Positions 51,010-61,209 of a stretch of 64,000 nt of DNA are shown piece by piece. This DNA comes from Hermatobates lingyangjiaoensis (Eukaryota > Arthropoda > Insecta > Hemiptera > Hermatobatidae): positions 2,497,001 through 2,561,000 of the forward strand of contig JAPFBL010000068.1 in the NCBI GenBank assembly GCA_026182355.1, written 5' to 3'. The position numbers were made by a program, and so were the translations under genes. The notes below the pieces were generated by a model. It was not told the origin of the DNA. It made no database searches and saw nothing but the letters and a program-made list of their open reading frames with translations. The first letter of the stretch is position 1; each line of letters opens with the position of its first letter.

Positions 51010-51630
51010 TACTGGGTAAAATTTTACTAATTAATGGGCCCAAAACACTAACTAACCATTTGGAGAAGATAATGAAGCTGAACTACCAAGTCACAAACAA
51101 TTGTATTGGGAAATTACTTTTACTCCTTTTGATCAACCCATACATATATGACAATGGCTTGATTTAATAATAATTCTGGTTGATTTTTTAAAACAGTTAT
51201 AATATTTTTATTTAAAAAACTGTTGACACTATCCAAAGGATTGAACTTTCACGTATAATAATTTTCAGAATTTTTATTTTCAATTTTTATTTTTTCACTC
51301 AGAACTTTTATTATGAAACATAGTTTCGTTTTTTTTCTGAGGTATTTTTTTTATTTAAGATGACAGTTACTTTTGAATTACAATCTTCAGTAATTTTTAT
51401 AGCATTATTCTTTTTTACATTTAGAATAAGACTCGATACAACTTTAAGGTTCATGGGCATCTTGTTGAAAAGAAATCTCTTTATTTTCTACAAGTTCTTA
51501 AACCATTTGTTTAATGATTTTTCAGCATTACAGAAATCTATGTACTGTATGACATGTATAAGTTATATTGAAATAAAGTATACTATTACTTCTTTTACAA
51601 ATATTTGCGATTGTATTATCCTTTAAGAAA
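51010..51630. other. No feature recognised
   Basis: A+T-rich; the frame 51360-51626 (88 codons) is Phe/Leu/Ile-rich and not recognised. Confidence 0.4.
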
Positions 51631-51634
51631 ACTA

Positions 51635-51930
51635 CAGGAGACATGGCAAGTGACGTGAGTGCCAGTCACACACAAGTACACGCATACACCAGGTGTGTCC
51701 GTCACCAGTACGCTTGATACTGCTCCAAAGGGCTCCTTCCATTGAAGCGATTCAGCCCCGTTATTGGTTGGCGTCATGCTTGTAATCTTATTATACCTCC
51801 ACTTGGTACTCCGTAGTCTGCATGTAATTAGTCAAGTGTTTCCTGCACTTACCCTGGTCACTCGTCCGATGATCTAATTCGTTATCTCTGTGGCTACACT
51901 TGACTCAATTTCAAACGAAAGTTCCTTTTG
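51635..51930. other. GC-richer islet, weak skew switch
   Basis: GACATGGCAAGTGACGTGAG on the left gives way to C-rich sequence (CCTGCACTTACCCTGGTCAC near 51845) on the right. CACCAGGTGTGTCCGTCACC lies in the middle. No recognised protein. Confidence 0.4.
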
Positions 51931-51939
51931 TTTACTTTT

Positions 51940-53240
51940 TCTATGACTCAACTTTACAACTTTTCCAGTGATTTTAATTACCTTTATTTTATTTCTTAAT
52001 TTTTACTTTATTGTATGAAACCTTTAACTATCATGAACAAAAAATACTTTTCTAGTTTCTGATAGCTCTTAAGTTTTTGATGTCCTCAGAATGCCTTTTT
52101 CATATTTTTTGTGTTCACTCTGAAGTAGCGTCTAAACCTCTTTACCCTTGCTTAATCCCTAGGTTTCATAACCCTTTGTGCAATAGAAATAATATATAGC
52201 ACATATTAACATATTATTTTCACTTCATTTATGTAGTAAATAATATCATAATTGTTGTATATGTTTAAGTAATTTGTTTAACAAAAATAAATATTACTTT
52301 GTTAAATTTATTCTTATTTGTAAATGTAATAAGTTGTAACATTGTCAACCACATAGTTTAGGAATTATTCTAGAAGGTTGTACAGATGTTTGTGATGGTT
52401 GTTGGTGTTTTTTTCTTCTTAACCAACATTTCTACCATGCTCTAGAATAATTTTAAAATATAATTTATACTGTTTTTTTATAATATTTCAACAAGGAGCT
52501 AAACTGAAATAAGGGGTCCGAGAGCGCCCAGTCGCTTGCGCTCGCTTCTGAACAGATAGATTCTCTGTTGAATCCTAATTGAATTAGATACAATTTAGAA
52601 CTCAATGATGAATAGTTAGAGAGATGCAATATTCCCTTGAGGAATCAGCATCAGAGGGGAAACCTACCTAGTAAACCTCAAACCCACCATTGGGAAAAAA
52701 AAAATTTGAAAAATATACTTCAGCACCAACATCATATACATAGGCTCATTAATACATACAGATAAACGACCAAAAACATTGCTAATCATTTTATAGAATA
52801 TAAAAAGACAGAAAAACAGAAACTAAAAACAGATCACTGCTTATCATTTTATAAAACATTTGTTTATAGATTATTAAGCGTGTATACTTAAGATAATATT
52901 ATGTATACTTAAAAATAAAATTAAAAATTATAAAAATTAGCTAAAGCAATACAATCACTAGAAATTAAAATTTGAGTTTTCAAATTCATAACAATTGAAA
53001 TGTCTTCTTCAAAGACCATTGATAAAACTGAGGACCAATGATTTTAATCAGTCCTATGTTTAATAAGAGTGAGTACTTCTTCCAGATGTAATCTTACTAT
53101 GTATTAAACAAATTATTAAGAAGGTTTAGGTAAGTCTTTTGGGATGTTGTTAATAATTCTAATTAGAAACAATTTATTGCTAATATTAACACATAGTACA
53201 TTTCAGGAGATGTACAAAGTTAAGGTCTTTGGTAGGATTG
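51940..53240. other. No feature seen
   Basis: A+T-rich. GAGCGCCCAGTCGCTTGCGC near 52520 is an isolated GC-rich patch. Confidence 0.45.
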
Positions 53241-53255
53241 GTGCTACTAGAAGGG

Positions 53256-53615
53256 GGCTTCGCATACTGTAAAGTAAATACCATATTAGGTTGGGTTGCA
53301 GTGGCCGTGCCACGGGAGACACAAAGGGGCTTCGCATACTGTAAAGTAAATACTATATTAGGTTGGGTTGCAGTGGCCGTGCCACGGGAGACACAAAGGG
53401 GCTTCGCATACTGTAAAGTAAATACTATATTAGGTTGGGTTGCAGTGGCCGTGCCACGGGAGACACAAAGGGGCTTCGCATACTGTAAAGTAAATACTAT
53501 ATTAGGTTGGGTTGCAGTGGCCGTGCCACGGGAGACACAAAGGGGCTTCGTATACTGTAAAGTAAATACTATATTAGGTTGGGTTGCAGTGGCCGTGCCA
53601 CGAGAGACAAATACG
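53256..53615. repeat. Tandem satellite, five units of 72 bp
   Basis: Units begin at 53256, 53328, 53400, 53472 and 53544 with GGCTTCGCATACTGTAAAG, nearly identical (one C/T early, one C/T and one G/A in the last unit). Each contains the hairpin GTGGC-CGT-GCCAC. Because 72 is divisible by three, an open frame (53229-53618, 129 codons) runs through as a 24-residue repeat. I regard it as a by-product of period length, though it cannot be excluded as a repeat protein. Near-identity means recent expansion. Confidence 0.97.
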
Positions 53616-53659
53616 TAGGACGTAGGACTAGACCAAAGATTCTCTTTGTGATACTACAA

Positions 53660-53876
53660 AATGAACATTCTCATTAGGCGTCCTAAATTTAGAGTAGGGA
53701 TCTTTAACTAATGTTCATTCAATTCAAAATAGCTGATATCGTACGACCTCTCCGAAGGACAACGTGATCAGTTCTTTTTCACCTCTCACGTGAATAAATC
53801 TGAGACTACAGTTGGTATAGAACCACGGACCAGTCCAGAGGTGAGCACATAAGTCACGGGGCTACCCCGGCCCCTA
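53660..53876 (-). mobile_element. tRNA-derived SINE copy
   Basis: Minus-strand copy: AGAGTAGGGATCTTTAACTA, CACGTGAATAAATCTGAGA, a B-box complement GGTATAGAACCACGG, and the A-box region GTCACGGGGCTACCCCGGCC. The 3' part is truncated; it directly follows the 72-bp satellite. Confidence 0.85.
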
Positions 53877-54009
53877 AAAATACTACTGGATACTAAAGGA
53901 ATTTTGATTTTCAGCGTATTAGCACGTAGAGAAGATACTAGTAACACAATGCTATATTTCCAACAGTATATGAACTTTTTATTAATACTAATAATTTTGG
54001 GTTCATCCG

Positions 54010-54040
54010 CGAACAGAGGTTCCCAACCACTGTTTTATAA
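54010..54040 (+). mobile_element. hAT-type terminus
   Basis: CAGAGGTTCCCAACCACTG at about 54016 matches the common hAT terminus (CAGTGGTTCCCAACC). The right end was not located. A TTTTTACTATCGCGC sequence shortly after is compatible with the same family. Confidence 0.45.
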
Positions 54041-54390
54041 TATAGCTATAAAGTAAAATGGTGTGGTTTTTACTATCGCGCATGGTTTGAGATGAAATAT
54101 TAGTAATATGTACATCACGTATAAACAGTCAAATATAAAATTCCTCTATACATCACAGACACTAAGAGTAAAATGTTTATTGCGGTTAATGAAAGCAAAT
54201 TTGGAAAACCTCATCGTTAAATAAGGAGTTATTTTCAATAAAAAACAGCAAATACATCTGTTTATCAGTTAGTTTGTCAGTTTTCCATCACCCACGCTTA
54301 TAAGGCTTTCAGCTTTTAGTACTGTTCTAGGGATAGAAATAGTGGCTCATTTATTATTTGGCACCTATTTTACTAATAGGTGAGCCACAT

Positions 54391-54630
54391 TACCTCTGTT
54401 GATTCTACATTGGGAGTCCTAAATTTTGTCTAACTCAAGTCTATTTGGATTAGAGATCTTTAACGATTACCCTGACGTTGTACAGGTTTGGGACAGACGG
54501 TTTTTTTCGTTCTCTACGGGGGATGACATACTCAGATTTATTGACCTCCCGCGTGAATAATTTGAGAGATCGAACCCCGGACCTACCAGTTCAAGGCGAG
54601 TACGTTAACCACTGAGCTAACCTGGCCCCT
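54391..54630 (-). mobile_element. tRNA-derived SINE copy
   Basis: Minus-strand copy with GATTCTACATTGGGAGTCCT, ATTAGAGATCTTTAACGA, CTCCCGCGTGAATAATTTGA, GATCGAACCCCGG (B-box complement) and TTAACCACTGAGCTAACC (A-box complement). The T-rich tail end is truncated. About 0.5 kb from the copy at 53.8 kb. Confidence 0.9.
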
Positions 54631-54639
54631 ACATCTGTT

Positions 54640-55870
54640 TATCACCAATATGTGTCAATATGTCATGATTGAAGATGGTCAAAACGAACTAATTGTAGTG
54701 GTCAATATTTTAGAAGTAGAAATAGAATCTTTTGAACTTCCAATTTGATCTTAAATGACATATTAAACTCCCAGTTCAATTCAACAGTAAATACGGATAT
54801 CACTGTAAGAAATTCTCTCCATTATTTACTAAACTTGGTTGAATCACCATTTTCCCAAAAAATATAATATTGAATCAAACAGCGATTGTTGATATTGCAA
54901 AAATTTCAGGTTTATAATATCAACTGTAGTTAATATAATTGCATTTAGCAATAAAATTGTTATTTTATTAGACACTGAAAACGTAGTATTAGAGATCTCT
55001 TTAAAATATAAAGTATAAAAACACTTTAATCGCAGGTGAATAAAACTATTGACCTATTAGTAAAGATAAGTAACTACATGGTTGATTATAAATGTTAACA
55101 AACTTATTTCTTTACATTTTGAGAAAATTTCTCTTGACTTGTTTTAATATTTATATCTTTGTCGAAAATTGTCCCCATTGGTAATGCTTGTCACTACCCC
55201 AGTGATAACCACTTTATTCCGAGAAGTCACTCGTATTTAACGTTTATTAGTCTCTCTAATCAACTTATGAAGCATGAGACAATGTAACGCGAATTACTGT
55301 AAGTAATTCGGACATTAAATTTATACCATATCCTGAGGTAAAAATGTATTCTACGGGTAGTATAGAACCTTATTTATTAGGTTCTAATAATATCACCTAA
55401 GACTTGACTAGGTGTTTTACCTAGTTGCAAGCTAAAAAAGCAATAAAATCACTATACAAATAGTCCAAATTGAGTGATCACGTATTATGTCTGGAGCGCC
55501 TTGGTATGATATTCAGAAATGTTCAAAAAGATATAAAAGGTATGTAATTTACCACTCGATGGAGGTATGAGGACACTAGAGTCCCATCCTATCCAAACCC
55601 CTTGTTTCAAAGTCAATCTCAAATCATTTTCCAAATAGATCCATCTTAGAATTTCCTGCTTACATACGAAACAAAGCCCATTCTAGACTGTCAACTTTTC
55701 CCAAGACTTAGTAGCTTATAACTGTAAAACCAAGCAACCAAGAAAAACGTACAGCAACAAACAAACTACTGACATTTCCGTTCTGCCCTCACTCCCACCA
55801 TAGGACTTACCATACTATCAGGAGGTAATATGTCTATGAACAGTAACTGCTATTTGCAACGTGTACATTA
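54640..55870. other. No feature seen
   Basis: A+T-rich. 55550-55800 is less so, without recognised content. Confidence 0.45.
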
Positions 55871-55879
55871 GTGCATGGA

Positions 55880-56035
55880 AATATTCGATGGTCTTTGTTC
55901 CTGACGACAAACTGTTGCTCAAAATATTGATCATAGTAAATGTTTTATCTTATTATGTATTATGTATAATTTTTCTTTTATGTAGTCGAGTTGGACCACC
56001 ATAAAATAATATAAAAGGCGTTTTATTTCAACGAT
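55880..56035 (+). repeat. Penelope 5'-side fragment
   Basis: CCTGACGACAAACTGTTGCTCAAAATATTGATC (degenerate ribozyme-like box) then AGTAAATGTTTT and GAGTTGGACCACC. The same order occurs at 58.82-58.95 kb. Confidence 0.6.
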
Positions 56036-56169
56036 ATACATTGCGTAATATTATTTTTCTTATATCGAAGTAGGGTAAAATAGGCGATACCTGTACAAAA
56101 GTCTTAGTGTTTATTTTTTATTGAACCAATTCTTAAAAAATACATAATATTAAATATATATATATAAAG

Positions 56170-56302
56170 ATTTCACAGTCTTTTGGTTCAGTTGGGTTTT
56201 TGACTCTGACGAAGACCGCTTGTTACGGTTGAAATATCTTAGTCTTGTTTTCCCATTTCTTAATGTGGTTTGATCATTGATTTATATATATATATATATA
56301 TA
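56170..56302 (+). repeat. Penelope 3' end with (TA)n
   Basis: CAGTTGGGTTTTTGACTCTG, ACGAAGACCGCTTGTTACGG, TTGAAATATCTTAGTCTTG, GTGGTTTGATCATTGATT, then (TA)n at 56283-56302. A fragment TAAAGATTTCACAGTC precedes it at 56165. Same family as at 41.2 kb. Confidence 0.85.
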
Positions 56303-56459
56303 ATTTGTAAAAGTTGGGAGCAGTCCTTCTTCAATACATGCTTTTAAAAATTGGATGTCTGTTTCCACTTGATTCAATTTCGTCTTATATGCTTTTAAAA
56401 ACTGGATGTCTGTTTCGTCTTATAAGACGAAATTGAATCAAGTGGAAACAGACATCCAA
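56303..56459 (-). pseudogene. Penelope N-terminal ORF fragment in a fold-back
   Basis: Minus-strand translation of about 56400-56305 gives KTKLNQVETDIQFLKACIEE then GLLPTFTN, resembling the N-terminal region before the Penelope reverse transcriptase; it runs straight into (TA)n. 56351-56389 and 56421-56459 are perfect 39-bp inverted repeats. The 31-base spacer holds a direct repeat of ATGCTTTTAAAAAYTGGATG. So the same coding piece is present more than once in both orientations, a strong sign of template switching. Confidence 0.7.
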
Positions 56460-57545
56460 AAAATGAAATACTAAAATCAAGTTACAAAATTATACTTAAA
56501 AGTCCAAGATTAAACAAATGAAACAATATCGATACATAAGAATGCTTTCTCCTAATGAAAGGCCACAAATAGAATTTTAAAATTAAAATAAACAATCCCA
56601 GCTTTTGATGAAATATTAAACAAATGAAATAAAATTACTTGATAAAAATATTCTCTCACAAAGCGTGATTATAAAATAGAATATTAGCACTTAAATATGC
56701 TATAACAGCTTTTAATACAGGTTTTCCCTAATAAAATAATATTATTCTTAAGAGTGGCAACACTAATAGAATGCCCGTAAAAGCACCCCTAATAATGTTT
56801 GTGTTTAATTGATTTTAAAACTCACCATACTTTCTTTTCAAGAAGGGTCAAGTGTAAAAAATACTAATAGATAGTACGGGTTCTCTTAAAAGACGGCCAT
56901 AAAATGAACTATTGAATAAATAAAATTAAACATAAGTATTGGGAAACATACAGCATCTCTAAACATAAGTACTAAAAATCAGGATTACCTTATACTGACT
57001 GTAATACTTTCTAAACACGTTTACAATTTGGCAGGATTAGATAAATTCATAAATAGTATATGCGATTCAAGAGACAGTTATTTTATGACCTAGAATAGAT
57101 ATACTCGGTCCTTAAAAGAGGATTATTTTGTTGAGTTATGAACCTATAGTTATGCTGTTTACTAGATTAGATAAGTTCTCGCCCTCTGTAGAGCTTACAT
57201 AAAGTAAGCGAAAGTCCTAACGAATACAAAAGTTACCCTAATTTGAGATACTTCCTTTAAAGTCAAATATTCATTGCATCAACGACAATATTAATCACGA
57301 TAAATCACGAGCGTGCTCTAATCAATGGGCAGTTCCACAATTGCAGTCAAATAACCTCTAACTAGCCAGCCTATAGTAACGGCTCACAATTAACCACACT
57401 GAATATGAGCAATACAATAATATTCAAGTGCAAGTTTACTATTTCACCAAAAACAATGCAATATATAAATACCATCGGTACTTAACCACAGATGAAGCTT
57501 CCAAGAAAATCACAAGAGAAATACTAAATTTAGACAGAGAAAGAA

Positions 57546-57582
<37 letters not shown>

Positions 57583-57940
57583 AGAGATAATCTTTCAAAA
57601 AGAGTATGTTAGATACACAGATAGCAGTCAGACATTAGTCCGAATACTCAGCACGATAAGTATTTCCCTTTACATGCTATCTGCATTCATCCCTCCAACT
57701 TAAAGTTACTTCTTCTTCCCATACACCGAAAGAAAGTTAGAACTTACTGCCATGATTTGCCACCGAAAAGTTAGCACAGAAATTTAAGTCAATCAAGGAA
57801 AGCAAGTTCATAATGACAATAACTGGACTTCTCCTAAACTAGCTGCTTACTTTCCAGTAAGTATTCTCACTGAGAACGTTCTGTCTGTTAATTCTATGTA
57901 TATATATATATAAAAATTAATAATCAACAGTAACTCTTGA
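56460..57940. other. No gene; (GA)n near 57550
   Basis: (GA)n at about 57551-57590. The rest is A+T-rich, with no recognised content. Confidence 0.5.
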
Positions 57941-57944
57941 TATG

Positions 57945-58160
57945 ATATATAAATTAAATACCACAATAAACAATATATATTAATTAAAATGCTCTAACAT
58001 CATCAGAGAGCCAAATAACACAACCAAAAAATATAATAACGTTATTATATTTTTTGGTTGTGTTATTTAGCTCTCTGATGATGTTGTAACACAAGGCCTT
58101 AGATCATTTTAATTAATATATATTCTTTATTGTGATATTTAATTCATATATATATATACA
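57945..58160. repeat. Long palindrome of Penelope ends (IR-E)
   Basis: 57996-58040 and 58041-58085 are complementary at 44 of 45 positions with no spacer. Similarity continues outward with small gaps (about 57945-57995 with 58095-58145). The right arm reads CTCTCTGATGATGTTGTAAC, so the ribozyme-like box is present in both orientations. (TA)n lies outside both arms. A single related end is at 41.6 kb. Confidence 0.93.
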
Positions 58161-58200
58161 CTTGATAAACGGAAAGACGATCCAAACTGGACACAATATA

Positions 58201-58368
58201 AGTTCAAAATTGAAGATAGGTAGCACACAAAGTAAAGAAACACACTTACAAATTCAAATTTTCGGGTAATCCGCCTTCAGGAGAAAAGAGAAAGGGAGAT
58301 GGATTGCCCGAAAATTTGAGTTTGTAAGTGTGTTTCTTTACTTTGTGTATCTATCTTCAATTTTGAAC

Positions 58369-58369
<1 letters not shown>
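58201..58369. repeat. Fold-back pair of Penelope ends (IR-F)
   Basis: 58201-58272 is inverted at 58301-58369, from AGTTCAAAATTGAAGATAGG to the CCGAAAATTTGA box. The purine-rich spacer GGAGAAAAGAGAAAGGGAGA equals, in reverse, the TCTCCCTTTCTCTTTTCTCC near 11.75 kb. (TA)n follows at about 58372-58400. Closest relative: IR-A. Confidence 0.93.
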
Positions 58370-58399
<30 letters not shown>

Positions 58400-58679
58400 A
58401 GTATATATTATAAAGGGAATTTATATCTCTATGAAATGTATATAAATGGGAAAAGTTCTTAATACTTTCAAATATTAACCGTTTTTAAACAAAATCTTAT
58501 CTTTCGAAAACGGAGTAACGTTCGAAAGCACTTAAGAAATTTTCCCATTTTTTTAATACTCTTAGTGATTCTTTCCTTGGTTATAGAGGCGCAATTGTTT
58601 ATAGTGACACTTCTGCATGTATATATATATATACTGAAGTACTTTATAGAATATAGAGTAGAAGAAAAACTTATTGAGT

Positions 58680-58800
58680 TTAATGTTTTGAACAGGCAGT
58701 TCGAGGTCAGGGAGAAGATCAGAAGATGAGAAGGAATAGGGTAGGTGTGGTCGAGTATGGGTGGATAGGTGTGGTCCAACTGCCTCCTCGCAGCCACACC
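58680..58800. other. GC-richer islet, G-rich left side
   Basis: GGGTAGGTGTGGTCGAGTAT and GGGTGGATAGGTGTGG (G-rich, C-poor) switch near 58778 to CTGCCTCCTCGCAGCCACACC. GTAGGTGTGG and CCACACCTATCCTAC are also inverted repeats. Confidence 0.5.
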
Positions 58801-58819
58801 TATCCTACTTCTTTTTTTT

Positions 58820-59060
58820 AGATTGTCTACCAGACGAATTGCTATTCGAAATATTGGTCTCAGTAAATGTTTTGTTTAATGTACTTAACTTTTGTGAATA
58901 AAAAGTTAAAAGAGTTCTTGTCCAGTTGGACCGCTTTTAACGTTTTGAAGTGTGTATATAAATATATATCAGTTGCAGTTTGCTTCTCAGGGCTAGTACT
59001 TCGTACATTTTCCTGATGACGACGGATGTCGAAATATCGAAGTGAGTTCTGTAGTAACTT
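58820..59060 (+). repeat. Penelope terminal region with hammerhead-like box
   Basis: CCAGACGAATTGCTATTCGA then AATATTGGTC near 58835 and CTGATGA (59013-59019), C, GAC-GGAT-GTC, GAAA (59031-59034) give two successive boxes. Between them, GTCCAGTTGGACCGC repeats the 55.99-kb sequence. This lies just upstream of the best-preserved coding copy. Confidence 0.65.
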
Positions 59061-59097
59061 TCTCTGTTCTTCCTTATGTGTTAATGTATATATATAT

Positions 59098-59184
59098 AAC
59101 AAACACTTTTTCTTTTTCTCGGAGTTTGGTCAGGGTAATTCTTTGATTCAGGACCAAACTCCGAGAAAAAAAAAAGTGTTTGTT
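59098..59184. repeat. Fold-back of 33-34 bp arms
   Basis: 59098-59131 (AACAAACACTTTTTCTTTTT, CTCGGAGTTTGGTC) is inverted at 59152-59184 with only poly-A length differences; spacer of about 20 bases. It is followed by AATATTTTGTGGTCAAG and then (TA)n. Confidence 0.9.
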
Positions 59185-59213
59185 AATATTTTGTGGTCAA
59201 GAAAACAGTACCG

Positions 59214-59216
<3 letters not shown>

Positions 59217-59259
<43 letters not shown>

Positions 59260-60040
59260 ACCAATATAGTAAATATCAACCTGCAAAATAACAAGCTACG
59301 GACTACTATTTACAGAAAACCTACCAACACAGCATCGTGCCTAAATGCGAAGAGTGAATGCCCTCAACGGTATAAAGACGCCACTATCAGATCCCTCATC
59401 CACAGAACGTACAAGACCACCTCATCCTGGGACCTTTTTAATAGTAATATTTCTTCAACCAAGCAAGTACTAATCAACAATGGGTACTCAAACAAATATT
59501 TCGACAGCATTCTAAGACGCTAAGTGGAGAATAGATTCAACTCAGACAATAAGAGCCAAATGACAGGTACAAACCATCAAATATTCTACAAGAACCAATA
59601 TACTGATGAATATAAAACTGATGAACGTGTCTTGAAAGGTATTATAAAAAGCCATGTTAAATGTATTAAGCCTGAGGATAGTTTGACCCTGATAACCTAC
59701 TACCAAAGCCCTTCAATAGGCAGTTTAATAATGAAAAATAGTCCTAGCGTAAAAGATTCAAAAGAAACAAATCTTATATATGAGTACTCATGTAATATCG
59801 GGAGATGCGAGGCCCGTAAAAGCTCATATATAGGAATGACCACGACTTCATTATCAAGAAGAATTACGATGCACCTTCCTGCTGGAGCGCCAAAATCCCA
59901 CACAACAGCACTCCATAAGACAAGACTCACAAGAGAAATGATGGTGAATTCCAAGAAAATTATCGCTAAATAAAGAAACTATGTTAAATTACAAATATTA
60001 GAAGCATTAATAATTCAAGAAAAGCACCCAGCCATAAATT
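59217..60040 (+). pseudogene. Penelope-like reverse transcriptase C-terminus plus GIY-YIG
   Basis: (TA)n (59217-59256) leads into one reading frame. TTIYRKPTNTASCLNAKSEC (about 59300-59360), then QRYKDATIRSLIHRTYKT, is the conserved end of the Penelope reverse transcriptase (YRKPT-T..L...S.HP...K...I..L..R). After a linker (VKCIKPEDSL, TYYQSPS) come IYEYSCNIGRCEARKSSYIG and MTTTSLSRR, the Cys-rich lead and YIG-R core of the GIY-YIG nuclease, then HLPAGAPK. Past a stop, KLQILEALIIQEKHPAIN supplies the catalytic Glu. Only two in-frame stops interrupt it (59521-59523 and 59971-59973). Palm-domain catalytic motifs are missing through 5' truncation at (TA)n. Confidence 0.92.
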
Positions 60041-60239
60041 CTTACTTAATAATTCTTGTCCAATTTTAGAACTATTTTCCAACAGGCCAAACCAGATTAG
60101 CCAGGTAGTAAGTGAGTCTAACCACCTTGCCTTAATCCCACATAATGCCCCGTGACCCAGAGCGATGTCCTGTGAACACTCCAATAGTAATCCACCTCTA
60201 TATATATAAACTAACAATCCTACTATTATTCTCATTATT

Positions 60240-60394
60240 GTCCTGGTGATGAATGTGGTACATTCGAAACATGTCGACTAGCAATATTGGTGATAAGCTT
60301 TATAGTTTTAATGAAGACACGAGGAAGAAATTCCGGAAAATGGAGAAATTGTGTAAGAAACAGATACAAGCCAAATATGGGGCGTTATTTAACA

Positions 60395-60420
<26 letters not shown>
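60240..60420 (+). pseudogene. Penelope 5' end: ribozyme-like box and ORF start
   Basis: CTGGTGA (60243-60249), T, GAATG/CATTC stem with loop TGGTA, GAAAC, then an ATG at 60271 opening MSTSNIGDKLYSFNEDTRKK and CKKQIQAKYGALFN before the frame enters (TA)n at about 60396. The charged N-terminal stretch next to such a box fits the start of a Penelope ORF. The copy breaks off at (TA)n. Confidence 0.55.
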
Positions 60421-60425
<5 letters not shown>

Positions 60426-60483
60426 GTATGTATTTTTATACATATATATTTATATTTCACATAAATACGTGAAATAACAATCA

Positions 60484-60630
60484 ATGATCAAACCACAATA
60501 TGAAGTGTGAAACAAGACTAAGATCTTTCAACCGTAACAAGTTGGGTTTTGACTCTGACGAAGACCGCTTGTTACGGTTGAAAGATCTTAGTCTTGTTTT
60601 CCCATTTCATATTGTGGTTTGAATATTGAT
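60484..60630. repeat. Fold-back pair of Penelope 3' ends (IR-G)
   Basis: 60484-60541 is inverted at 60568-60630. The right arm has CTGACGAAGACCGCTTGTTA, CGGTTGAAAGATCTTAGTC and ATTGTGGTTTG. The left arm begins with the TTTCACATAAATACGTGAAA 3' tail. The hinge carries GTTGGGTTTTGACT, just upstream of the box. Confidence 0.92.
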
Positions 60631-60654
60631 AAGAGTATATATGTATATATACTT

Positions 60655-60840
60655 AAAGTTAGAATTATAGAACTCAAATAAGAGGACTAACGCTCACGAT
60701 TTTCGATCATATCGGCTGTCTTGCCGTCTTCAGGAAGGAGAAAAAGAAAAAAGAGAAGGAACGAAGGAGCGGAGACGTGTAAGCTTCCACCGACCGATAT
60801 AAACACCGATACGCTCATAAACCTGTCAATTATATATATA
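60655..60840 (-). repeat. Penelope tail with hammerhead-like box, minus
   Basis: In reverse: CCTTCCTGAAGACGGCAAGACAGCC...GATCGAAAATCGTGAGCGTTAGTC. The tail GTTAGTCCTC parallels GTAAGTGTGTT of other families. Adjacent 60760-60840 is of unclear origin. Confidence 0.55.
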
Positions 60841-60954
60841 CCATATGTGTGTGTGTGTACTCAAAATCATACAAATCTTGAAAATTTAATTTCTTCAAGA
60901 CTGGTCTAGTTTGTTCTTTAGTTTTCCGTCTGAAAGGTGGATAGAAATGGATAC

Positions 60955-61205
60955 AGTTACAATGATTGGTTTTTCCTGTGGAGAGTGGTACTGTTGGGAG
61001 ATGGTTGGATGAAAGAGGCAATGGGGTGTGGTCTGAGAAGACCAATAGGAGATGAGCTGGCGCCATGCCAGATACTCCGAGGATTAATAATGGAGCTCCT
61101 GGTGGACCAGGTATTGATCGCGACTGCTGACCCCACTGACGTCACCCCATCGACCAGTCAACATCCTTCTCTTTCCCACGCACTTCACTCCGCCCTCTCC
61201 CCCAT
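60955..61205. other. GC-richer islet with G-to-C skew switch
   Basis: 60961-61020 holds about 23 G and 4 C; 61141-61200 holds about 29 C and 5 G. The balanced middle (about 61050-61140) contains GAGCTGGCGCCATGCC and TGACGTCA (61137-61144). Open frames on both strands encode nothing recognised. Confidence 0.7.
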
Positions 61206-61209
61206 CTCA

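Noticed and set aside
57541..57595. Purine-rich regulatory tract
   Set aside because: Plain (GA)n microsatellite, one of many in the window.
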